DNA of 35,339 nt from Gammaproteobacteria bacterium (GTDB lineage: Bacteria > Pseudomonadota > Gammaproteobacteria > UBA6429 > Thiohalophilaceae), in NCBI GenBank assembly GCA_026197095.1, contig JAPHTF010000097.1, positions 1 to 35,339 of the forward strand, read 5' to 3'. The position numbers and the translations under genes are program-made. The notes under the pieces were generated by a model. That model was not told where the DNA came from, made no database searches, and saw only the letters and a program-made list of their open reading frames with translations. The first letter of the stretch is position 1. The number at the start of each line of letters is the position of its first letter. This document shows, in pieces, positions 1-6,700 of this stretch.

Positions 1-2
1 GT

Positions 3-203
3 GGGAACCAGCAGGCTCCCTTCGCGGATGTGCCCAAGACGCTGGTGTCCTTCGTGCTGGAAGATGCCAACGGCGGCACCCGGCTCACCGTGACCGAAAG
101 CGGTCTGGCCGCGCTGCCCAATGCGGCGCAGGTGCTTAGCGAGAATTCCAGCGGCTGGGATTCGGAACTGGCGGAACTGAAAGCCTTTGTGGAGGCGGCA
201 TGA
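3..203 (+). CDS. AHSA1/SRPBCC-family protein, C-terminal fragment (5' end outside window)
   Basis: An open frame enters from the left edge and stops at TGA 201-203, giving 66 residues. The segment TLVSFVLEDANGGTRLTVTE followed by a final helix (SGWDSELAELKAFVEA) matches the last strand and C-terminal helix of the START-like SRPBCC fold in AHSA1 (activator of Hsp90 ATPase) relatives. In bacteria these are small cytoplasmic proteins with a hydrophobic ligand pocket, often encoded beside ArsR-type regulators. The function of this copy cannot be told. Oddity: it is about 64% GC by hand count, far above the rest of the window, so it may be acquired DNA or a different organism joined in assembly. 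The family call is fairly secure; the ligand is unknown. Confidence 0.72.
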   Translation, partial: GNQQAPFADVPKTLVSFVLEDANGGTRLTVTESGLAALPNAAQVLSENSSGWDSELAELKAFVEAA

Positions 204-207
204 GGCG

Positions 208-276
208 ATGGAAGAAGCCAAACAAGATATTATTAACAATAATCAGAACGTTTATAACCCGAATCGTAAGCAATAA
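208..276 (+). CDS. possible 22-residue ORF ahead of the terminator
   Basis: ATG at 208 opens a 22-codon frame ending at TAA 274-276. GAGG-type purines lie just upstream, overlapping the stop of the preceding gene. The product would be Asn/Gln-rich and hydrophilic with no recognisable domain. It sits exactly in the AT-rich stretch after the composition break and stops at the start of the terminator stem. It could be a real small protein or simply the 3' untranslated region of the upstream gene; I favour the latter. Confidence 0.2.
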   Translation: MEEAKQDIINNNQNVYNPNRKQ

Positions 277-301
277 AAAAGGCGATTTAGCCGCCTTTTT
301 T
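275..301. terminator. bidirectional Rho-independent terminator
   Basis: A 10-bp stem (AAAAAAGGCG with CGCCTTTTTT) closes a 7-base loop. On either strand the GC core is followed by a run of six T. It lies between the end of the plus-strand fragment and the stop of the minus-strand rhodanese gene, so it can serve both convergent transcripts. Confidence 0.85.
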
Positions 302-305
302 AATT

Positions 306-632
306 TTAACCTGTTTGCGGTAAGCCAATTTCATGGCCATTTCCGTGCCACGCCATCATGCCACCCCGCAAGTTGAATACATTTTCATAGCCTTGCTGCA
401 TTAAGTACATACAGGCTTGTGCAGAACGGGCACCACTATGACAAACCATAACTGTTTTCACATCACGGCTAAGCTCACTCATGCGTAATGGAATTGTATG
501 CATAGGTAACGCTTCAGAGCCTGGGATAATGCCACGTAGTAGCTCAGCAGGGTTACGAATATCAATAACACGAACTGCGTCGCCTTGTTCTTTCAATTGC
601 GCTAATTCAGTCGCTTCAATTTCTTTAATCAT
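306..632 (-). CDS. single-domain rhodanese-like protein
   Basis: This 108-residue protein consists of one rhodanese domain and is probably a cytoplasmic sulfurtransferase that moves sulfane sulfur through a persulfide on its active-site cysteine. Visible marks are the early DIR motif (D24, R26), the active loop C64-HSGAR-S ending at R69 (the CX4R loop of single-domain enzymes), and the late GG-x-x-AW element (about residues 90-95). There is no signal peptide or second domain. Length is normal for GlpE/YgaP-type stand-alone domains. It is transcribed alone toward the terminator at 275-301. A good sigma70 promoter with a palindrome in its spacer lies just upstream, suggesting a dedicated repressor. 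The family is secure; the physiological sulfur donor and acceptor are not identifiable. Confidence 0.93.
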   Translation of the reverse strand: MIKEIEATELAQLKEQGDAVRVIDIRNPAELLRGIIPGSEALPMHTIPLRMSELSRDVKTVMVCHSGARSAQACMYLMQQGYENVFNLRGGMMAWHGNGHEIGLPQTG

Positions 633-665
633 TTCTTTTACTCAGGATGACAAATAATATTTGCA

Positions 666-693
666 AGTATATTAGCATATGCTGATATTTCAA
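666..693 (-). promoter_or_regulatory. sigma70-type promoter of the rhodanese gene
   Basis: On the minus strand TTGAAA (688-693, one mismatch to TTGACA) and TATACT (666-671, one mismatch to TATAAT) are separated by 16 bp. The -10 box lies about 33 bases upstream of the ATG at 632, leaving room for a short leader. A palindrome (669-688) fills the spacer and overlaps both boxes. Confidence 0.65.
669..688. promoter_or_regulatory. near-perfect palindrome, candidate repressor operator
   Basis: ATATTAGCATATGCTGATAT is a 20-bp inverted repeat with a perfect 10-bp core (AGCATATGCT, 674-683) and a single mismatched pair outside it. It occupies the core promoter of the rhodanese gene, where a bound dimer would block RNA polymerase. 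Rhodaneses are often controlled by sulfide- or persulfide-sensing ArsR-type repressors (BigR/YgaV/SqrR), which bind AT-rich palindromes; linking this site to such a regulator is inference, since no regulator gene is in the window. Confidence 0.5.
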
Positions 694-800
694 GCCCTTA
701 TCTTCATTTTTTGAGCTACCTCACAGGTTAGCGCCTATTTACGTAATTTCAGGTAAAATAGACCCACAATTAACAATTTTACGCCTATATCGGAACTTTC

Positions 801-1349
801 ATGGTCAGCCGTCAATACACTAACAAACGCGAAGAGCGCTATCGCACTGCAATGAAGCGTTATCAAAAAGATCGGCAACGTAATGTTTTGGCGCAACCGG
901 GTGAGCATTCATTTATTCTTGTACTTGATAATCTACAAGCTGGATTTAATGTACCTAAAATATTCCGCAGCGCAGAAGCGTTTGGCGCACATGAAATTCA
1001 TCTCATCAATGTTGGGCCTTTCGATCCCGCCCCGGCTAAAGGAGCTTTTCGCAAAGTACCGGCAAAATTTTATAACAATATTGAAGATTGCTTTGAACAA
1101 CTTAAAGCACGCGGCTATACCTTATTTACTTTAGAAGCCGATAAAGGAAAAACGCTATTCCAGGCAAAACTTCCGGAGAAAAGTGCATTTATTTTAGGTA
1201 ATGAAGATAGTGGGATGAGTTTTGATACAGCTTCCTATCCAGATGTCGAGTGCCTTAGCATTCCACACTTTGGGGTAACCGAAAGTTTAAATGTCAGTAT
1301 TGCAGCGTCAATCGTAATGTATGAATACATTTCTCAGCATCAAGAATAA
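801..1349 (+). CDS. SpoU/TrmH-family (SPOUT) RNA 2'-O-ribose methyltransferase
   Basis: The protein has 182 residues and transfers methyl from S-adenosylmethionine to a ribose 2'-OH of tRNA or rRNA, acting in the cytoplasm. All three SpoU motifs are visible. Motif 1 is around residues 42-61 (N50 and R56, in GFNVPKIFRSAEAFG). Motif 2 is ILGNEDSGMS at 131-140. Motif 3 is IPHFGVTESLNVSIAAS at about 154-170, which forms the cofactor-binding trefoil knot. A basic N-terminal extension of about 30 residues (KREERYRTAMKRYQKDR) may help bind RNA; no separate ribosomal L30e-like domain is present, so it resembles the short TrmH/TrmL-like type. The ATG is preceded by GGAA. It is divergent from the rhodanese gene. 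The target nucleotide cannot be inferred, so no gene symbol is given. Confidence 0.92.
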   Translation: MVSRQYTNKREERYRTAMKRYQKDRQRNVLAQPGEHSFILVLDNLQAGFNVPKIFRSAEAFGAHEIHLINVGPFDPAPAKGAFRKVPAKFYNNIEDCFEQLKARGYTLFTLEADKGKTLFQAKLPEKSAFILGNEDSGMSFDTASYPDVECLSIPHFGVTESLNVSIAASIVMYEYISQHQE

Positions 1350-1365
1350 CACTTAATTTAAAATT

Positions 1366-1385
1366 ATCTTAAAATCCATCTTAAA
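1366..1385 (+). repeat. short direct repeat (ATCTTAAA twice, 12-bp period) upstream of the 1399 gene
   Basis: ATCTTAAA occurs at 1366-1373 and 1378-1385, one helical turn apart, in the 49-base gap before the next gene and just ahead of its AAAGG ribosome site. It could be a small regulatory site or a chance pattern in AT-rich DNA. Confidence 0.25.
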
Positions 1386-1398
1386 TAAAAGGTTAGCA

Positions 1399-1728
1399 AT
1401 GAAATTCAAACTCTTAAGTATTGGACAAAAATTTAAATATCAAAATGAAGTTTATGTTAAGGCTTCACCCATAGTGGCCAGCAACGTTGAAACAGGTCAT
1501 AACAAAATGATTCCTGCTTATGCTGCATTAACACTGTTAGATAATACGAGTGAAGATGTACAAACACTCACTAAAGAGCCTCTTGTTGCTGAAGAGATTC
1601 TTGATGCATTTAATTTGTTTTATGGAAAATGTATCGCAACACTTGAGAAAAATAACATACTCGTCCCGGTTATCAAGGACGAGTTTGATAAGGCACGTGA
1701 TGAGTTTATTGAAAAGTTAATAAAATAA
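1399..1728 (+). CDS. small uncharacterised protein, 109 residues
   Basis: I do not recognise a named family. The N-terminal ~45 residues form a compact beta-rich pattern (GQKF-Y-x-E-V-Y-K-x-x-P...G...MIPAYAAL) that resembles small SH3-like or cold-shock-sized modules seen in proteobacterial hypothetical proteins. The C-terminal half (about 60-109) is predicted helical and charged. There is no signal peptide or membrane segment, so it is probably cytoplasmic. AAAGG is placed about 7 bases before the ATG, supporting this start. It lies 49 bases after the methyltransferase gene in the same direction and may be co-transcribed. It converges on the adaptor gene with a 38-base gap in which I see no clear terminator hairpin. 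Confidence 0.75.
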   Translation: MKFKLLSIGQKFKYQNEVYVKASPIVASNVETGHNKMIPAYAALTLLDNTSEDVQTLTKEPLVAEEILDAFNLFYGKCIATLEKNNILVPVIKDEFDKARDEFIEKLIK

Positions 1729-1766
1729 GTTTAAGAATTCACACATTGGAACGAATATGGGATATT

Positions 1767-2645
1767 TTATTCAGAACCTGATTTCACCAGCATAGCTCTA
1801 CAGCTTACACCTGCTGATATTTTGAGATCCGGGTTTGGTAATTCCAGTCGTACTCGAAAAGTGCCACTTGAAGCATCAACAACCCGGTCTATTCGTGTTA
1901 CCCGTGCTTCCAAGGGACCCGTGATTGGACCTTCAGGATAGATAACCACTTTAGCATCATTCTTAAATTCACCAAGCATTGTCACTGGTGCAATAAGCTC
2001 TACATTTAAAGGATCAATCTGGGCAATCTTGAGAATTGGCTTATTCTCGACATACTCACCTGGTGAAAGATAACGCTCAACCACAACACCAGATAACGGG
2101 CTTTTTACTATACGTTGTTTTAAAAGCTCCTCTTCTTTACGATGTTCAGCTATAGCCAGGTCGCTTTCAGTTATAGCCTCATCAAGCTCCTGGCTCGGAA
2201 CCATTTTCTTTTTAAATAGCTCACGCATTCTTACCAGTTTTTTTGCCGTAAATTTAACCCGGGCATTTGCAAGTTGTACACCCGCTTGTTGAACTTCATA
2301 TTCAAGTTTTGCCAATACCTGGCCAGATTCTATTGTGTCACCTCTATCTACGTTAATAAACTTCACAACACCTGAAGTACTGCTAGCCACTTCAGAAGTT
2401 TTATGTGGCTCGACTAAACAATCCATTCCAGACTGCATTAATAACTGCTGATCTAACTGTTCAACAAGTTGAGGTTTATTCAAATCAGAAGAATCAGCAA
2501 AAGACACCATTTTATTAAGCGGCTTAGATGAATCAGCATTTACATTTCCCTTCATTATCAAATCATCTGATGCACTTGCCATCATGGGACATAATATTGA
2601 CAGGGGAAAACTTAGTAAAAAAATAAATTTATTGCTCGGCTTCAT
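1767..2645 (-). CDS. RND/HlyD-type periplasmic adaptor (membrane fusion) protein
   Basis: The protein has 292 residues and links an inner-membrane exporter to an outer-membrane channel in efflux or secretion. It opens with a signal peptide (KPSNK, then a hydrophobic stretch at about 7-22, with a likely signal peptidase I site after ASA at 23-25). Then come the first half of a lipoyl/barrel-sandwich domain (SGVVKFINVDRGDTIESGQVLAKLE), a short alpha-hairpin of about 70 residues rich in Lys/Glu, the second lipoyl half (IVKSPLSGVVVERYLSPGEYV) and a beta-barrel ending DASSGTFRVRLELPNPDLKISAG. It is shorter than typical AcrA/HlyD proteins and lacks the N-terminal membrane anchor of type I secretion adaptors. 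It is the last gene of the minus-strand series beginning with the giant protein. No partner pump or channel is in the window, so its substrate is unknown; service to the giant protein is only inferred from position. Confidence 0.88.
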   Translation of the reverse strand: MKPSNKFIFLLSFPLSILCPMMASASDDLIMKGNVNADSSKPLNKMVSFADSSDLNKPQLVEQLDQQLLMQSGMDCLVEPHKTSEVASSTSGVVKFINVDRGDTIESGQVLAKLEYEVQQAGVQLANARVKFTAKKLVRMRELFKKKMVPSQELDEAITESDLAIAEHRKEEELLKQRIVKSPLSGVVVERYLSPGEYVENKPILKIAQIDPLNVELIAPVTMLGEFKNDAKVVIYPEGPITGPLEARVTRIDRVVDASSGTFRVRLELPNPDLKISAGVSCRAMLVKSGSE

Positions 2646-2718
2646 CAGGCACCACTTATCATTATTTATGAATACGCAAAATGTTATTCACTAATGAATT
2701 TCAACATTACTTGGTTTA

Positions 2719-3042
2719 TTAAGACGGTTTAGCCACATCCAGCTTTAATTCGCCGTAACGTTCCTCGTACTCACCAACCAGTTTATTAATCATGAGTTGT
2801 AAACGTTTAGCGGCATAAGGGCTAAGAATAATCCGGTTAGATAATTCTATTTCCATTTCAGACTGTCCGCGTTCCCACGCTTTGTTAACACCAAAGTTTA
2901 AAACCACCTCTTCGCGTGTACTGGTGACGTTGCATACATTGGCATAGGCACTGCTAAGGTTGCTGGTATTCCAGTTTACTTTTACACCCTGCTCTTTAGC
3001 TTGCTCAGGTGTTTCTGGCTTTTCTGCTGTGTTTTTTGACAT
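2719..3042 (-). CDS. DUF3467-family protein
   Basis: About 107 residues from the preferred start. The pattern SAYANVCNVTSTREEVVLNFG, then RIILSPYAAKRLQLMINKLV and YEERYGEL matches the DUF3467 family, small cytoplasmic proteins of unknown function in bacteria and archaea. There is no signal peptide. An in-frame ATG five codons further upstream (3057) exists, but a good GGAGA (3051-3055) stands 8 bases before the ATG at 3040-3042, and the upstream ATG would place that signal inside the coding region. I therefore choose 3042. It lies between the 182-residue protein and the adaptor with gaps of 88 and 73 bases. The family is secure; its role in this locus is unknown. Confidence 0.85.
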   Translation of the reverse strand: MSKNTAEKPETPEQAKEQGVKVNWNTSNLSSAYANVCNVTSTREEVVLNFGVNKAWERGQSEMEIELSNRIILSPYAAKRLQLMINKLVGEYEERYGELKLDVAKPS

Positions 3043-3050
3043 AATAATTA

Positions 3051-3055
3051 TCTCC
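3051..3055 (-). promoter_or_regulatory. ribosome binding site deciding the DUF3467 start
   Basis: GGAGA on the minus strand sits 8 bases before the ATG at 3040-3042. It falls inside the alternative longer reading beginning at 3057, which argues for the shorter protein. Confidence 0.7.
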
Positions 3056-3130
3056 ATCTTTTAATGTTGGCAGGCCTGTGTGTGACCCACAATACAAACT
3101 TTAACTAAATAACTACAAATTTTTTACATC

Positions 3131-3679
3131 TTAATAATTCAAGGAATAACTATGTGTAATTCCAGACTGCTCTAGATTCGATGTATATGATGATATTTTC
3201 CATACAATGCCTTTTGGACAATGCTCAACATATGGATCATAACCATCTGTGCCTCCAACTACTCTCATAACCTTAAAGTGATATATAACTTTGATTGTAA
3301 TTTCACCTATTTCAACAAGAAATGTAGTCTTATCAGGCCCTAAATAATCTTTCTCTGTAGGAATATAGTGAAAATTGGCAGATCCGCTTTCTTTCAGTTC
3401 TGCATGTTGTGGAGCACTTAAAACTTTAACACTCCAATGACTCCAATCTAACTTTCGATTTTCTTTTTCTCTTAAATATACAGATGTTTGTCCGCGTGGG
3501 CTTAGAACATTCTCCGCTGTATCTTCTGGGACGGGTGGATTTTTGACTAATGAACACACTCCAATTATATAATCAAAATTCTCCGTTGATTTTTTTTGCT
3601 GGGATTTACTCGCAATATGAACAGGAGTTGCTTTATATTCCTGTATATCTATTGGTATATCAAAAGCAAACATAGGCAT
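3131..3679 (-). CDS. unrecognised 182-residue protein with one Ig/VCBS-like strand pattern, next to the giant protein gene
   Basis: No named family recognised. There is no signal peptide by eye (MPMFAFDIPIDIQEYK is short and not followed by a cleavable core). Residues about 100-140 read ANFHYIPTEKDYLGPDKTTF then VEIGEITIKVIYHFKV. This is the same order as the giant protein's VCBS repeats, where (F)xYxPxxxYxGxDSFxY precedes xVxIxV. The N-terminal half is Lys/Glu-rich and the last 40 residues have two Cys-poor beta patterns. It starts 46 bases after the giant gene's stop. GAAGG precedes the first ATG; a second in-frame ATG at 3673 has better spacing and is an equally good start. Position and fold resemblance suggest a partner, anchor or folding helper of the giant protein; that is inference. 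Confidence 0.7.
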   Translation of the reverse strand: MPMFAFDIPIDIQEYKATPVHIASKSQQKKSTENFDYIIGVCSLVKNPPVPEDTAENVLSPRGQTSVYLREKENRKLDWSHWSVKVLSAPQHAELKESGSANFHYIPTEKDYLGPDKTTFLVEIGEITIKVIYHFKVMRVVGGTDGYDPYVEHCPKGIVWKISSYTSNLEQSGITHSYSLNY

Positions 3680-3725
3680 CTACCTTCATTAATTTATCAA
3701 AATATAGTTGTATTCTCATTATAAT

Positions 3726-6700
3726 TTAATGCTTCTTATGGGTGTGGTTTGACTTCAATTCGACTTTAATTCCTGAACGCCCAATTAGATCGTCTGTTCG
3801 CTCTTCTTTTAAACCAAGAAAATCTGTTATCCAATGTTCATGCTTATTATTCCGCTTGCTGTCGTATCGATCCTCTTTATCCCAACTGTCATTGTTGTGA
3901 CCCCAGTCAATTTTTGGCTGCTCAACTGACTTATGAACGACGATTGGATTATGTACTGGCCAGTTAGCCAGTACTGGTATATAACCTGGAGACCCTTTAT
4001 CTTTAGCCAATGCTGAGTTAACTGTAATGCGGCTACACTTGTTGCCCGTATATTTATAATGATCTTTTTCGCTGCGATCATCATCTGACTGCACAACAAT
4101 CGTAATTGTCGCCGTAACAGTCTGCAGACCATCAGATACCGTGTAGTTAAAGCTATCAGTACCCAGGTAACCATCATTAGGTATATAGGTATAAGTACCA
4201 TCAGTATTTAGTTGCAGTAGGCCATTTGCTGGCTGATCCACAGTTATCGATAAGGCATCCCCATCAACGTCATACACCAGTTTATTTAGATCAATAGTTA
4301 AGCCTTTAGAGTCGTTATCATCCTCATCTTCGTCATAATGATCTTTATGCTGGTGTTTATATTTCTTACCATGCCATTTATGCTCATTATCTTTACTGTC
4401 ATGATCATCGTCATCAACTTCGAATACAAAAGTTTTTGACATCGCGACTGGTACATCATTAACCGGTGTTACATTGATGGTTACCGTTGCGATTTCAGAC
4501 TCTAGTTCACCATCACTAATGCGGTAAGTAAAACTATCGGTACCAAAGAAATTAGCTTCCGGTATATATTGGAAACTACCGTCTGTAGCAACAATTACTT
4601 TGCCATGTTCAGGTTTCTCAATAACCTGGCTTGTTAGCACATCACCATCAACGTCGAAATCATTACTTAATGCATCAATCGTGATGGTGGTATCTTCAGC
4701 TGTTGTTACTACATCGTTATTCGCAACAGGGGCATCATTGATACCTATTATATTAACCGTAATGGTACCTAGTGTGCTGGCTGTACCATTATTTGCTGTT
4801 TCTGTAGATACGGCTTTTACAGTTAATACAATTTCACCAAATACATCTTGCGGCGGTGTCATTGATAAATGACTTAAGTTCCATCCAGTTATATCAGCAA
4901 CCTGGTTATATAACGTTGCTGTAAAGCTGGTAACACCATCAGTAACAACGCTTCCAACTGGAATTGATTCGATATATAAATTCAGCGTTTCTGAACCATC
5001 GGTGTCAACCAGATTCGCGCTAATCACTGAAAGATTGATTGAGCTATCTTCATAACCGGTATTCAACGGAAGCTGTTCGCTTAAAACAATATTATCAATC
5101 ATTGCTCCACGGCCATTTTTTTCTATGGAAAGTGGTTCTGTCACGATACGAATGCGTTGCTCTGCTCCTGTTCCTTCAAAACTGAAAGTAAGCGACTCCC
5201 AGTTCAAAGCATCACCAGGACTAGTGCCCGCATAGTTATCGACAAGAACACCATCAACATAAATGCCAATGCGCGTGTAATCCATGCTGTATCCCAGGCG
5301 ACCGGCGTAATCGAAACTTAGCTCATAACTCGCCCCTGCTTTAGTTGTAATAGTACGTTCAATGCCAAGCGTTTGATGACCTTCACCTTTGGCATCATTT
5401 AACTCAAGGAAGTTATTTCCATTACCTGGCGCTGCGTATACTTTGCTATATGGTTTGTGATAGTGATGATCATCATCTTTATCATGATCTTTGCTAGCGT
5501 TATGCATCTTATCGCCACTAGACCAGATTTCAAAAATATCACGACCGCGATCACGTGACTTATCGTCATCATCACATCTATCGTGTTTATCGTTATCAGT
5601 TAGCGGTACTTTAACTAACTCCCAGCCTTCAAGTTCATTACTATGAACCAGGGTTTGCTTAGGATTACGATTTGTCACTGATTCCCAGCTAGTACGGAAT
5701 AATTCCTGGCTACTACCAAAACGATCTCCTGGTTCAATAATGCTTAATAGTGGTGCATCTGCAACAGGTACAATGTCAATCGTCATTGCGACAATATCAC
5801 TAGCTAACTCGCCATCGCTCGCCTGGAAAGTAAATTGTGCGTAATCCTGCAATTGATCGCCAATACCTTGAGTGGCATAGCTATCAAATCCAGATGCATC
5901 TGTTGCGGGTATAAACTGTAAATTACCTGCTTCTATTTGAGTACGAGAAATGGTTTGATTAACCGTAATGGTTGTCCAGTTAATGCCATTGTGAAGTAAT
6001 AATTGTCCATCAATTGGTAACGAGTTGATTATCAACGCTAAATCAATATCATTATCAACATCACTGATATTGAAATCAGACCAGTTAAAGATATAAGCCT
6101 GGTCCTCAACACCTGTTACAAGTGATGGTGTTGCGACTGGAGCATCATTAACTGGTGTCACATTGATACTGAGTGTTTTCACAGCAGGATCAATATCTAT
6201 CCCACCATTTACAACACCACCATCGTCTTGTACCTGGAAGCCAAAACTTGTGTATGACAAGCCGAATTCATTTTCGACTGGTGTAAATTGTAATAATCCA
6301 GCTTCGATATCTGCTATCGAGATCATCTGACCCGCAATCAGCTCAATACTGTCTAGCGTTAATAAACCTGCAGCCGGCAAAGTAGTAATCTTTACTGCTG
6401 TAAGCTGGTTAGCTTGCAGATCATTCGGATCAGTAAATCCAAAGTCAGCGGCCTTGAATGTGTAGGCAACATCTTCAAGGGTTGTGACTGTATTATCAGT
6501 TCCAACAGGTGCATCATTTACTGATATAACATTAACCGTAACCGTTGCCAGGTTAGAATCAAGCTCACCATCATTAGCTCGATAGGTGAAACTATCTGAT
6601 CCGTTATAGTTCTGGTTTGGTATATAGGTAAAGCTACCGTCACTATTCAATGTAACGTTACCATGCTGAGGGGCATCAACAAATATTGCAGCAAGGTTAG

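Noticed and set aside
720-800. Promoter for the methyltransferase gene (TAAAAT at 754-759)
   Set aside because: A -10-like box exists, but no -35 hexamer stands at 16-18 bp spacing, so I do not list it.
883-1134. 83-codon open frame within the methyltransferase gene
   Set aside because: It is in another frame of a gene with all SpoU motifs and has no recognisable domain or ribosome site; a shadow.
1729-1766. Terminator between the convergent genes at 1728 and 1767
   Set aside because: No stem-loop with GC core and T tract is visible in the 38-base gap.
2686-2699. Inverted repeat ATTCA-CTAA-TGAAT upstream of the adaptor gene
   Set aside because: Only a 5-bp AT-rich stem without T tract or promoter boxes in register; expected by chance.
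3066-3073. CAGGCCTG palindrome upstream of the DUF3467 gene
   Set aside because: An isolated 8-bp palindrome without a convincing -35/-10 pair nearby; not enough to call an operator.
4600-4872. Plus-strand open frame opposite the giant gene, and similar ones throughout 7016-30205
   Set aside because: They are low-complexity Ser/Thr/Val- or Ile/Leu-rich readings antisense or out of frame to a coherent domain-bearing protein. The repeats of the giant gene generate them.
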